From: Cricetomys ansorgei
Lineage: Eukaryota > Chordata > Mammalia > Rodentia > Nesomyidae
Length of the DNA: 64,000 nucleotides
Assembly: GCA_026225945.1 (NCBI GenBank)
Contig: JAMJFZ010001815.1
Span: 2,432,001 to 2,496,000, forward strand
Reading direction: 5' to 3'
Each line of letters begins with the position of its first letter. Position 1 is the first letter of the stretch. This document shows, one piece after another, positions 13,049-25,823 of this stretch. A program made the position numbers and the translations under genes. Below the pieces are notes generated by a model, which worked only from the letters and a program-made list of their open reading frames with translations, made no database searches and was not told where the DNA came from.

Positions 13049-16000
13049 GGGATCTGAATGTGCTGTATCCTTGATTTCTGTTCCAGCCCATGTTTTAACC
13101 ATTTCTGAGTACATGATTCAATAATGTTAAGCATATTCACATTATTTTATAGCCAATCCCAGGGCATTTTCATCTTCCCCACCTGTTGCTGGGGAGCAAT
13201 TTAACAGGTGCACAGCAACAGTTGGCTGGTCCTAGGTGGTCAGTCTGTTTTCAGTTTGTCTAGCTCACATCCTCCATAGCCTCAATTCCCTGAGCTTAGA
13301 TAATGGAATGGCACATTCTTCTGACCTAGTGGTTCTCAGCCTTCCTAATGCTGTGACCCTTTAATACAGTTCCTCATGTTGTGGTCATGCTGTGCTGATG
13401 AAACCCGCCCATCATAAAATTATTTTCATTTCTACTTCATAACTGTAATCTTGCTACTGTTATGAATCATAATGTGAATATCTGAGATGGAGGTAGTCTT
13501 AGGTGACCCCTGTGAAAGGGTCATTCAACGCTCAGATTGAGAATCTGTTAACCAGACAATAGTGATCTGTTTTGTACTGTGTCTGCAGGACCCTCAGTTA
13601 TTCTGAGCATGGTGGCAATGAATCTGCTTCTTAAAGAGATAGATTAAATCTACTATATATGCCTGCCCTGTTATACCCATGCACCTGTTGTGTTCTACCA
13701 TGGCTGGCTCCTCCAGAGACCTCTTCCCCCTTTCTACCTCCTTTGCCCTGCCCCATGACTGCAGTCCCCTCCACTCTCAAGAGTCCCTTACCTGCAGCCT
13801 GTTTGGGTGTTCTGAGTCACCTGTCGGGAAGAAGAAGCAGAGGCACTTCCAGGATGCAGTGCTTCTAATGAGAGCAGGGGGTCACTCTCTAGAGACTGAA
13901 CACAGCCCTTTCTTGCTGAAGTGTTTTTATTGTTTGTAGACAAAGCTAATTGAATTTACCCCCACAGACACAAAGGCTGATCGTATGTTTTCTGAGGAAA
14001 GCAGTATCACCCCTGCAAGCTCAGCCTGTTAGTGTGCACTATTTATAGTACTCAGTGATCCCCAAGATTTCCAGGCTTACCAGGAGCATCTTTTTGTAGC
14101 TTGAGCATCTGCAAGGGCAATACAGCTCCTTCATTAACAACTCTATAGACAAACATCTTTAAGAGTTCTTCAAGGCAAGGTACTTCTAACAACAATTACC
14201 TCAACCATGTATTTACTTCAGGTACAGTGATTCTGCAACAAGTAAATCTCAGGTTGTTTATAGTCTGGATGGCCATAAACTCAGGATCCTCCTGCCTCAG
14301 TCTCCTAAGTGCTGTGATTTATTGGTATGAGCCACCATGCCAGCTTTTCAAGTAGTTTTGCTTTTTGGAGGTGAAAAGTTGTTAGGTGTATTTCTGTGGG
14401 TGCTGAACAGGAAGCTAAGTTGATAGCTTTTAGGATTAAGGGCAGTTTGCAGCTGGCATAAGAAGGTTCTGGGCTTATGGAAATTTTACATGTCCTGCTG
14501 AGATGTAGTTTTAGTTCACAAGATCAACATTCAAATAATTCAGGATACTTGGAGAGTCTCTCCCCTCCTAGCTAACCCAGTTGCCCTCCCCAGAGGTGTC
14601 CATATGAGTCACCCAGGTAGCTTTTTTTGTATCCTGTGTCTCTAAACAACCTTTAGACACTTTCAATGTGCTGATGGCTTTAGACCATGTATTAGTTAGG
14701 ATTTTATTGCTGTGAAGACACCGTGACCAAGGCAATTCATAAAAAGGAAAACATCTAATTGGGGCTGGCTTAAACTTCAGAAGCTTAGTTCATTATCATC
14801 ATGGCAGGAAGCATGGCATCATGCAGGCAGACATCGTGCTGGAGAGGAGCCAAGTTCTACATCTGCATTGGCAGGCAGCAAGAAGAGACAGTGACTCTGG
14901 GCCTGGCTTGATCATCTGAAACCTCAAAGTCTACCCCCAGTGACATATTTCCTCCAACAAGGCCACACCTTCTAATAGTGCCACTCCCTGTGGGTCTATG
15001 GGAGCCATTTTCATTCAAAGTACCACAGACCATCAGCTTTTCTATTATTTACCTTTACATATAGAGGAATGTGCAGAGCACATCTCATTCATCTGGTTGC
15101 AAAGAACTCAGGTAGATGTACATCCTATTGTACCCTCATCTAAGTGAAAAGAAGCCCTTGCATGAGTAGAGAGCTTCAGCATGATAGTTCTGCTTCTGCA
15201 AACTGGTTTTTTACAGTGTGTAGGACTAGAAATAGAACTATAGCTTAAAGGTTGTCTCCAGGTTCCAAGGTCAGCTGTTTTAACTTCTCATTACCATCTG
15301 TACTAGTTAAGGTTCTCTAGAGGAGCAACCCATAGAATACACCTCTCCCTCTCTCCTCTTAATAATAATAATAGAATGTAATAGATCAGCTTACTCAATA
15401 CTCTGGAAATAGTAACAACAGCAGCATCACACCAGAGAAGTCTAAGAACCTTTTATTTGCTTAGTTTGAGAAGCTGGTACCTCGTATCCCAGTCTGATGC
15501 CAAAGACCTGGAGGATTCTTGGAGAGCCGCTGGTCCTCAGCCCGCATTGGAAGGCAGGAAATGCTAATTCTAATATCTGAGAAGGAATCAGAAGCAGCAG
15601 CAGCAGCAGCAGGGAAGTCAATTAGTCAGCCAGAAGCAAGGCCAACTGAGCAAAAGACAAATGATTTTCCTTTTTCCATGGTACTACCCAAAGGTGCCAC
15701 CTACATTTGGGGTGGGTCTTCCACATCATTCAAAGGCAATCAAGACAATTCGTCAATTGACACTCTGCTCAGGTTATTCAAACTTGTGGGAACTTAACCT
15801 TTAAAAGCAGCCATCACACCAAGTTCATTTTTTGCTAATGTGTAACCACATGGTGATTGCAGGTTGATAGGACAGAGAGACCTGTCCTCACTGTGCAGGT
15901 GAAGGCTCTGCAGTGGAACAGAGGAAGAACCCAAAAGGACCAACAGTCAGGGTCCGGGAAGGCCAGAGGCAGGGGAAGAAAGGATAGGTGGGCCATGTGA

Positions 16001-19000
16001 AGAGGGAATTAGATGTGGCCCTGGAGATGGGGCTAGAGAAGTGGTGACAGAGCATCACTATAGAGTGTTCTTCCAACAGCCTGCTCAGAAATATGGGACA
16101 AGGGAGTTCTGGGGTTCACCCGTGTGGTGAGAGATGTCCCCTATAGTCTGGGGCATTTGAACACTTGATCCGCAGGTGGAGGTGCTGTTTGGGGAATTTA
16201 GGTGATGCAACTTGTTAGATGAAGTGTGTCACTGTGAAGTCTTATGCTGCTTGTCCTTTGCTTTCTCTGCTTGGTACTTATGTAAAGGCTGTGAGCTCTC
16301 AGCATCCTGTTCCTGATAACATGCTTGCCTCTTCCCCACCATGTTGGTCTTTCATCCTTCTGGAATTGTAATCCCAAATAAACCTTTGTTCCTTAAGTTA
16401 CTGTGGTCATGGTGCTTTGTCATTATAACAGAAAAGTAACCTGGATTTGGAGGGAACATTGGACTGCGGTGACCATGCAAGACTTTGCTGTGTTGAGTGT
16501 GGATCAGTGGTTTCACATAACCAGCTGCCCTGGAATCCTGGACAGTCTAGCACTTGGGGATGATCCAGGGCTAGCTGTCTCAGCATCTCCCTGCTTTCCA
16601 TTAGAGACCTGTTTGTCCTGAGACAAATCCTTCATTTAAGAGTGGGATTTGCAAGTGTGATGGAAGAAATCAGAAAGTACTCTGGGTTAGGAAGGCTGAT
16701 TGTTACTATGGTGGTTACATTATAGCATGAGTTTTAGAGGGACATTCATACCACAACAGTAGAACAGCATGTGTGCCTGGGGGCTGTGAGCCACCAATAA
16801 GAGTTTTGTAACTGCGGTTCAGCCAGCTGGGGCTGGCTAGGGGTTGGGACAGTAGGGCAGGGCTAGGGGCACAGGGAAGTCTTGATAAGTCTTCACTGTG
16901 CCTGTGGCACAGCATCCCAGCCACAGTTTCCAGTCACCTTTCTCACAGGAATTGGTTCCCGTCCTGGGTGACGTCTTAGCACATGCACACAGACCTGGTC
17001 TGTGAGGTTAGAGGAGGCTGCAGTTTATAGTGTGGTCAGCCCATTCAGTGAGGTTCCTGTTGCCTGGCCTTTTACAACCTTACTCTGTCTGCTGCAGGAA
17101 GTGGAAAAGGGAAGCTCTTGTGCTTTTGCCCAACTCCTCCCCTTTTGAAGGATGAAAAAAACAGCATCTTCTCATTTGAATCTTTTGGCTAGTTTGACCG
17201 GAAATTCACTGTTGCTCTTATTACAAGGACAATGGATGCTCTCATCTTTTAGGGGAGAGGATTTTAATTGCACCACCCCAGATCTCATCCAGAGTTAGTC
17301 ACATGTTTACCCCCATCCAGTCTTTGTCTTGCTGGGATTTTTGAAACTATACAAGGTCCATCTTCCCTAGGAGCAGCAGATGCTTCCTCAGTGGGGGTCT
17401 GGGGTGCAGTTAGATTGTCAGCTGCTTCACTGGGTGGTCACGATCTCCTCAGAACTGCATCTTGTACCCTCCTGTGTCTAAAGGCAATCTGCCTGTGTGA
17501 ATTGTTCATCAGGTAGGCTGGTTGGAATGTAGCTCATATCTGCTTCTATTTGAGGGGTTGGGAATGATGTCTAAACATCTAGGAGGTTAAAGGAGGTGAT
17601 GGACCCAGCTCTGCTTACCATTCAATACCATTACTTTGTATCATGACCTCTGTGGGCTGGGAATTCACAAGAGGGTGACTTGCATGTTTTCTAATGTCTG
17701 GGACGTTGGTCAGAGTAAATCAGACAGCCATTGGCAAGACTCATCAGCATGTGGCTTCTTGGCTAGTCCCAGAGTGACACATTCAGCACTGGCTGCCAGT
17801 GTGTCCACGTACTCCCCGTCTAGCCTTCTTCCATGGTGACTCGGGGACTGACTGTCCCAGCAGAGGAGGCAGCACCAGGCTGGCCATGCCCACTTCAGAA
17901 GTCACTTCTGTTCTTGTGGTCAAAGCAGCATAAAGCCTATGGAATTCAGAATGGGAACACACAGAATGGGTGTCCCACCCACCCTTGGGACAAGTATTAC
18001 AAATGCAATCTTGCAGTACCTCTGGTGGTTTGAATGAGAATGGCCCCAATAGGCTCATATACCTGAATACTTAGTCCCCAGTTGATGTAACTGTTTAGGA
18101 AGGATTAGGAGATGTGGCTTTGTTGGAGCAAATTTGTTACTGGGGATAGGCTTTGAGGTTTTAAGAGCTCACATCATTCCAAGTTAGCACTCTCTCTCTC
18201 TGCCTTATGGTTGTGGATCAGATATAAGCTCTAACACCACGCCTGCCTGCCTGCTGCTATGCTTCCTGCCGTGATGGTCTTGGACTCTGAACTGTCAGCT
18301 CCCATTAAATGCTTTCTTCTGTAAGTGGCTGGGGTGGTTTGAATAAGAATGACCCCCGTTTCTGAACGTTTAGTCACCGGGGAGTGGAACTCTTTGAAAG
18401 GATTAGAAGGATTAGGAAGGTGTGGCCTTGTAGGAGTGCTTTGAGGTTTCTAAAGCCTACGCCAGGCCCAGACTCACTCACTCACTCTTTTGTGGATCAG
18501 GATGAGCTCAGATACTGCTCCAATACCATGCGTGGCACTGTGTTCCCCACCATGATGATAACAGACCAAACCACTGAATGTAACAAGCCCCCAGTTAAAT
18601 GCTTTCTTTTATAAGAGTTTTCTTGGTCATGGTGTCTTTTCACAGAAGACAATGACTGACAGTTATCTTGGTCATGATGCTTTGTCCCAGCAATAGAACA
18701 GTGACATTATAGAGCTTTGCCAGGAGCACTTAGCAGGTAGAGCTGTCGGTCAGGTGAGGCAATTTGGTTTGCTAAAGACGCTCAGAAGAACTATAAGGCA
18801 GGCACTAACCTATTCAGTAGCAGAATGGGTGCAGCAACATTGTTTTGGAACTTTCTCTGCCAGTTATACTTGAAATGTGCTCCGGGTGCCTTCTGTTTGT
18901 ACACATTTCTGTTTGGAATATTTTTTAAATTAAAGTGTTCTGAGCCTGAGGAGAGAATGGCGACAGTAGCTGCTCATTTTCCTGAACTGCTGAGTGTCCT

Positions 19001-22000
19001 CCATAGGGGAGCAGGAGCAGGCTTACTCCCACCAAGGACTGCCTTGAGGTTAATGACACTCTGGAGCACTTGCCCCATGGCATCAGGGTTCAGGGTTGGC
19101 TTAGAGGGCAGTTTTGGAAATGAGTCCAGTGCAGTTCTTCCCTGCAGATATTTTTTAAGTGAATATAAGCTGGGTTTTGTAACTTACACTAGTAATCTCA
19201 CCACTCAAGTGTTGGAAGTAGGAGGATTGCCACAGGGTCTAGTTGGCCTGGGAGACAGAATAAGACCTTGTATCAAAAACAGACCAAAGCAGAGTATGGT
19301 GGTGCGCACCTTCAATCCCAGTAGCTGGGAGGCGGAGGCAGGCGGATCTGTGAGTCTCCGGCCATCTTGGTCTATAGCACGTTCCAGGCCAGTCAGGTCT
19401 GCATAATGAGACTGAATGAAAAAAAAAATAGCAGAAATTTTAGACTCTATTTAGTATGTCTTTGATTTAATTTCTCCCATGTCTTGCTTCCTTCTCACTA
19501 GTGAGCTAGTTCAAGACCCCTCTGAGCCCCTCGTATGTCTCCTCTGCTTGGACAGAGATGTTTTTTTCTGGGTCTGCTGCATTCCCCTTCCTAACAGTGA
19601 GGTTTCCAGTGAGGGATGCTTTAGACACTGATCCTAGTCAATATCCAATGGCAACAAGAAGATGCCTGGGCCCATTGAATACTAACCTCAAGATCTTTCC
19701 AGGTTCACACAGTGCCCAGCCCTGTCAGCAAGGACAGTTGTGTGTAGTGTTTGTGAATACTAATTCACAGAGTGGTAGGACTGTGCATTGATAGCAAAGG
19801 TGTCTATGAAACAGTTCTCTGCTGGTAATTTAAAGCGATTTTGCAGGTTCTAGTAGTGGTTCAGTAACCCTTTTCCGAAATAACTGGAGCCAAACATGTT
19901 TCAGATTTTCAGAGTTTTTTTTTTTTTAAAGAATATTTGCATGTCCTTGAGTTGTCTTGGGAAAGGAACTGACTCTAAACACAAAGTTCATTTGTTACTT
20001 AACAATTACAGCCCGAAGATAACTTTATATAATATTCTAAATAATTTTGAGCACGAACCTGAATTTTATGGTGTGGGATTTCCTGGTGTAGTATCATGCC
20101 AAGGCTCAGTTTTAGATACCTGCTTTTGAATTAGGAATTCTCAACATTTTAATGTGTTCAGTTCATTATGAGCAGGTATCACTGTTGGGTCAGGACTGAT
20201 TTTGTGCAGTTACTAGAGGCAACTAGGCTCAGAAACCTGATAGATAACCTGCCTACCAGGTGCCTGTAACCAGAGAGGTAGAAAAGGAGATGGGTAAGTG
20301 CTGAAGGAGTGGACACAGGTCCCTAGTGAACTTCTCTGGCTCTGGCTGCATCTGCATGCAGAGGGAAAGCTTGGATTGAATCCAAGTTCTTGAAGGTATG
20401 CAATTCTTTGACTTTTTTTTTTAATGAATCAGTCTTTTTTAGAACGTAGAGGACAAAATGTTTTTCAAAGCACATCCTTGTGTTCCAAATGCCAGAGCTA
20501 CAGGAGTACATGGGAATCTTACTTTCTACTCCTTATAGTCTTGATTTTCCTGAAAACAGAATACATGTTTTATTGTCTTTGTGAATACTATTTTTTTAGT
20601 GAACTTTAAATAGCATTTAAAAATTAAAATTTGGTCAGTTGAAATCCCTGAATATTACAGATTTAAATACTGATTTTTCTTTTTTCTTCTTTCTCTTGCA
20701 GCTGTTTGGGGCAACTTTGTTAACATGAGGTAATTGTTTTTAATTGCTTGGGCATTATGGTTGGGTTTATAGACTCCGTTGTAACTCAGTGGATCATGGG
20801 TTAATTGAATATTTTTTTATGAAACTGTCATGCGGTTTACACTCTGGGTGTTTCATTTCTTCTGTGGACGTTCTCAAGGGATGCAACTGACTTTCGAGTT
20901 TATCCTGTGAAGGTCAGATGGAAATGAAAACCACTCTGTGTCGCTTTCCTCCATCCTCCTCCTCCCGTAGATGCGCACGGTTGACACTTGCTTTGACTAC
21001 TCACATGTAAAGTGCATTCTGGGTGGCTTCAGTGGGAACATGGACCTTTGCACATCTCTTCCACAAGGATAATGTCTTAGAAAAATCCTGGTTGCCTTTT
21101 TGCCTCAGGGAGCTGACTACAGCTTGAGCTTTCCCATCTCCAAAATGCTCGGGGCCAGAAGATTTGGAAGGGGTTTATTGTTTTCTTTCTCATGTTGTAG
21201 AATATTTATTCACGTATAATGACATGGGGTGGGGTAGGACCTGTGTTTAAACGCGGAATTCACTTGTGTTTCTTACTCGTACGTAGCCTGAAGGTGAGTT
21301 TCTAGATACTTCAGAGAGCCTGTGTTTTGACCCTGGCCTGTCACTTGAGGTCAGCTTGGAGTTTTCCTGTTGGTGCTCACAATGTTTCCGATATCAGGAA
21401 ACATTTTAGTTTTTCAGGTTAGAGGTGCTTGTTCTGTACTAGATCTGGTTGTCTAGACCCCCTTCCTGTCTGGGGTTCAGGCTTGTGGGACCCTCTAGTC
21501 CAGGAGTTTTCCTGTGGGTCGAGGCCCCTTTAGGGGTTGAACGGTCCTTTCACAAGGGTCACCTAAGACCATCTGCATTTCAGATATTTACATTATGATT
21601 CTTAACTGTAGCAAAATTACAGTTATGAAGTAGAATGAAAATAACTTTATGGTTGGGGTCAGCACCACAGGAAGAACTGTGTTAAAGGGTCGCAGCGTTA
21701 GGAAGGTGGAGAGCCACTGTTGCAGTTTGTGCGTGTTTTGTTGTTGTTGCTGTTTTGTTCGTTTCGGGACAGAGTATTACCACATAGCACAGGCAGCCTT
21801 TGAACTTGCAGTGTAGCCCACATTGCCTCAAGTTCGTGATCCTCCTGCCTTAGCCCCTCAAGTGCTGGGATTGCAGCCATTCACTACCAAACTGGCTTTT
21901 AAATGTTTGGTTTAATAGGCAGGAGGAATACTTGTACAAATAATTCTTGTGTACCAAGTTAAAAAATAACACTTGAAAAATCAACTGAAGAGTAATAAGC

Positions 22001-25000
22001 ATTCATTGTACTTGCAGATTTTCTACTTTAGTGCACTTTCCTGTTTAAAGAAACATTTTCTTCACTTTGTTATCTTCTGGCATCAGGGAATGTAAGAGTA
22101 GCACTGCTGTTTGTGTTGGGGACGTTGCACAAGAAAGAAGCTGGCGTCTCCAGGCCCTAGCAGCCTCTTCTTGTGGAATTGGTTTTGCAAGGTGGGTGGG
22201 GCTGTGTTGATTTGATCCCCACTGCCAGTGTGTCCCCTAACAAAGGCGGCTGTGTCTGGATAGGTGGGGTGCCCAGGTCTCATTTAAAGGGACTCTGTTT
22301 TTACTTGGAATAACTCCATTTTGTGTTAAATCCCCGAGAAAGCCTGGTAGACAAACACAGACTCCTATAGACATACTACACCCTGCTTCTTGTTTAAAAT
22401 TTCTTGTTGGGTGTAATGTGGAAGTGAGATTATTTAGTTTGACAGAAACAATCTGTTGGGTAAAACCGCTTGTGCACAGACCTGAGGAGGTTCCCTCACA
22501 CTGTCTTGGTTTCCTCCACTGTGCCCCCTGCTGGGGAGAGCTGGCAGTGGCGACCAGTACTTGAGCAAGACAGGTGAGAGAGTCTGTAAGTAGGATTTAC
22601 TTTGGGGTAATTGGTTCAGAAACACCTTTGAAGGCATGGAATCTTTAACTGACCTCACTTCTGTAGTTTTCTGCTCAACAGATCTATCCAGGAAAACGGT
22701 GAACTAAAGATCGAAAGCAAGATTGAAGAGGTTAGTCTCAATTTAGCTTTGCTCCTCCTTCAGCTGTGTGTCTGTCAGTCTCCCTTTGTGGTGGACTTTA
22801 TGGCAGTGTGATGCTTTTGATGCTTCTGGAATTCAAGCATCATCCTATTCTGTAAGGGGACTTTCTGCTTGTCAGTCTGTAGATCATTTGTTCTATTAAA
22901 ACTCGTGTTGCTTTATGCCCTGTAACCCTCCAGTGTTAAGCTAGGGGAAAAGTAATAGAAGATCTGTTTGCTTTAAAATTGATTTTTGTTCTTGTTCCAG
23001 ATTGTTGAACCATTAAGAGAGAAAATCAGAGATTTGGAAAAAAGGTATGCACACTTTTGTTTTGTTTTGACTTTGAGAAAGTGTTTTAGATGTGTGACAG
23101 GAAAGATCGATGTTTAGACTGTTCATCTCAGTTGAGTTTTTATATAGGAAAGTTACTTATGTACTTAGAGAATATGAAAAATTAAGGCATTCTCAAGACA
23201 GACTTTTTGCCTCTGTGAGAAGCTAAGTTTTTAAAGTCTGAATGTAGTGGTGGTGGTTTTGAGACAGGGTCTGTCTGTGTTGCCCAGACTGTCCTGGAGC
23301 TCAAGCTCACAGTCCTCCTGCCGCAGTCTTCTGAATGCTGGAATTACAAGTGTATACTACCACACTTGGTCCTGGATATGGTGTCTTAAAACACTTCAAA
23401 ACCTTTTGTCATTAAAGACTATTTTCTATGAAAGCAATAGATTTTCTTTAGGAGAACAAAAAGGAGATTTTGTTGATTGTTAACAATTGTTAATTGTTAA
23501 CTGTTAATTGTTTCTGTGATTTTGCTGAAGTCTAACAACAGATCCTAAGTTTAAAGCGTCCTTCTAGAATCAGGGCTGGGGAGACGCTTCAGTGGATAAG
23601 GTGCTTACCCTGTAAGAAGGAGGCCTAGAGTTAGGGATCCGAACCACACAGAAGCCCCAGAGATGTGGCGGCTGCTGCAGTGCTGCTGAGAAAGTTGATT
23701 TTCCTCTCCAGTTCTTGCGAATGTGGGCTGATTTTGTTAGCCTCATCTTGTGCAGGTGACCATACCTGCCATGAGTTCCTGAGTGCAGTGGCTGTATCAT
23801 GTCCCAAAGGCGGCATTTCACAACATTCCTCCCTGTCCCTTGGCTCCTAGATTCTTTCTACCACTTCTGCACTTCTGCGGAACCTTGGTAAGGACATGGG
23901 TTGATACTTAAGGCTGAGCAGTAAGTATCACTTGCTCTCAGCACTTTGACAAGTTATGAATTTGTGCATTAATTACTGCCAACTGCAAACAGCCGTGACT
24001 CTGGGCAAGGTTAAGATAAGCACTAATCTCTGGCTGTATGCATCAGTATATCCATGAGGTAGCGACACAGTGTGTGTGTGTGTGTGTGTGTATCAACAGT
24101 TGTAAATCAACAGTTGTACGTTTCTTTCTGGGTCCTGGGACCTCCCCAGCCATAGCCTTTTGACCAGGTTTATAGTACTAGGCTTGAACTCCTTCCTGTG
24201 GAGCAGACCTCAATCCAATCCAAAAGCAGTTGGCTACCCTGTCCCCTTTATACCATCACTAAATGGGTACATCTTACTGGTGATTGGAACTGTAGCATGT
24301 TTGTCTACTACTGGGTAAGGCCATTGATGACTTTTCCCCTAGTGACTTGCAGATGCTCTTTAGCTCTGTAAAAGCTAGCCAGCAAGAAGGAAGTTATCAT
24401 GTTAGTTCTAGCCTGACTTCTTGGTATTCAGCAACAAAGTATGTTATATTTTCAGCAACAGAGTCTCGATACCTGATGGTGGTGCAGTGGTGACAGTTTG
24501 AGTCATTGTATTTGGATGCTACAGGACTATCCTGATCAATAACACACAGGCACCAAGATTTTTATTAAGTAATCTTTTTCTTCTAGGAATAGCATTTTCT
24601 ATCCATACAGGGTACCTGCACTAGTTACTTTTCTGTTGCTGTGAGAAGAAAGGGTTTATTTGAACTTAGGGTCCCTGAGTTTCTTCAGGGCTTTTAACAT
24701 GATGGGATATTAGATATTGTCAGAGGCCTTCTTTGCATCTGTGACCCTGTGATCTCTGTCCTTGAGTCCATTATTCAATTTTCATTTTACATTACAATTT
24801 ATATTTACATCGATCTATGTACTAAACCATCCCTGCATCTCTGGAATAATCCTAACTCTACCATGGCAAATGATCTTTTTGGTGTGTTCTTGAATTCAGT
24901 TTGTATCATAAGCAGACAGTAAGGGGTCAACAAACAAGGGGAATTTTATTTTGCAGGTGGAAGTACCAATTTAAAAGGAAAGTAGAACCTGAAGCTATTG

Positions 25001-25790
25001 GTGGTAGCCGGATCCCTCAGCAACCATTACAGCTTTGATCTCTCTGTGGTTCTGGGTCTGGAGATGCTTAAGACTGTTAGAGTTCTGCCCTTGCAGCTGC
25101 CTCAGCCAGCTGATAACAATGGTCTGAGAAACAAGTCAGCAGAGGGCAAGTCACAGTGAGAGTGGCAAATCAGTGACTTAAGGGGTTAGGGATAGGAGGC
25201 CAGGTCTCCTTCCTGCAACAGTAGTGGTGGATCTTGCAGTGGTCTGATTCTAGTGGACTTCAGAAGCTGGACTCATCTTCTCAGATGAACAGCCTAACAC
25301 TAAAGTCTTCAGTCACATTCTAAAAACCCCAGGGCAACCTGCTGAAAGCCAAACTGTGAGAAAGTCTGTGCTGGCCACGGTTTATATGGGCTTAGGTGTA
25401 CGTATGTAAGTGAGGTGTAGAACAACGACCAGTGAGAGCTTGTCAGCTTGGGAAAGGACAGCAAAGTTGTCCAAAACAGGGAGAGGCGGGGGGCAGTGTC
25501 CATCTGGACTGTCCATTGATGTACTGTGCAAGTCGGGAAGGAGGATAGCCGCTTGGTACTTCGAGCCCTGCCTGCCAGCGTGTGTAGCCAGGGCCTCTCC
25601 AGAGCCGTCAGCAGCACTCGAGAGGCAGAAATGGGATCCCTTCCGACAAGTTGGCTAGGTATATTAAGTAGAATCGGTGATCTGCGTTTAGTGAGAGACT
25701 GTCCCAGTAGACAAAATGGAAAGCCATCTGAGATGCCTGGCATCAATTTCGGACCTCTACACCTATTCACACATGTGTGTCTACATGGAA

Positions 25791-25823
<33 letters not shown>

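Larger units (their letters stand above)
1091..20701 (+). other. Uxs1: Uxs1 intron 1 (19.6 kb)
   Basis: GT at 1091, AG at 20700-20701. The first 370 bases belong to the CpG island and could hold regulatory sites. The rest holds L1-derived sequence (about 3510-4460), B4-, B1- and ID-like SINE pieces, URR1, several copies of one rodent dispersed repeat (9366, 14690, 16120, 18020, 18336), and CT and TG microsatellites. I see no other coding exon. The stretches 1500-3500, 4460-6280, 6850-9360 and 10030-12990 hold nothing I can name. Confidence 0.85.
20730..22681 (+). other. Uxs1: Uxs1 intron 2
   Basis: Donor gtaatt, acceptor caacag. Contains a URR1 copy (21501-21719) followed closely by a B1 on the minus strand (21751-21900). 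The remainder, 20730-21500 and 21900-22681, shows nothing recognisable. Confidence 0.85.

Noticed and set aside
18825..19406. 193-codon + frame in intron 1
   Set aside because: Its C-terminal third is translated B1 SINE and the rest lacks any recognisable domain.
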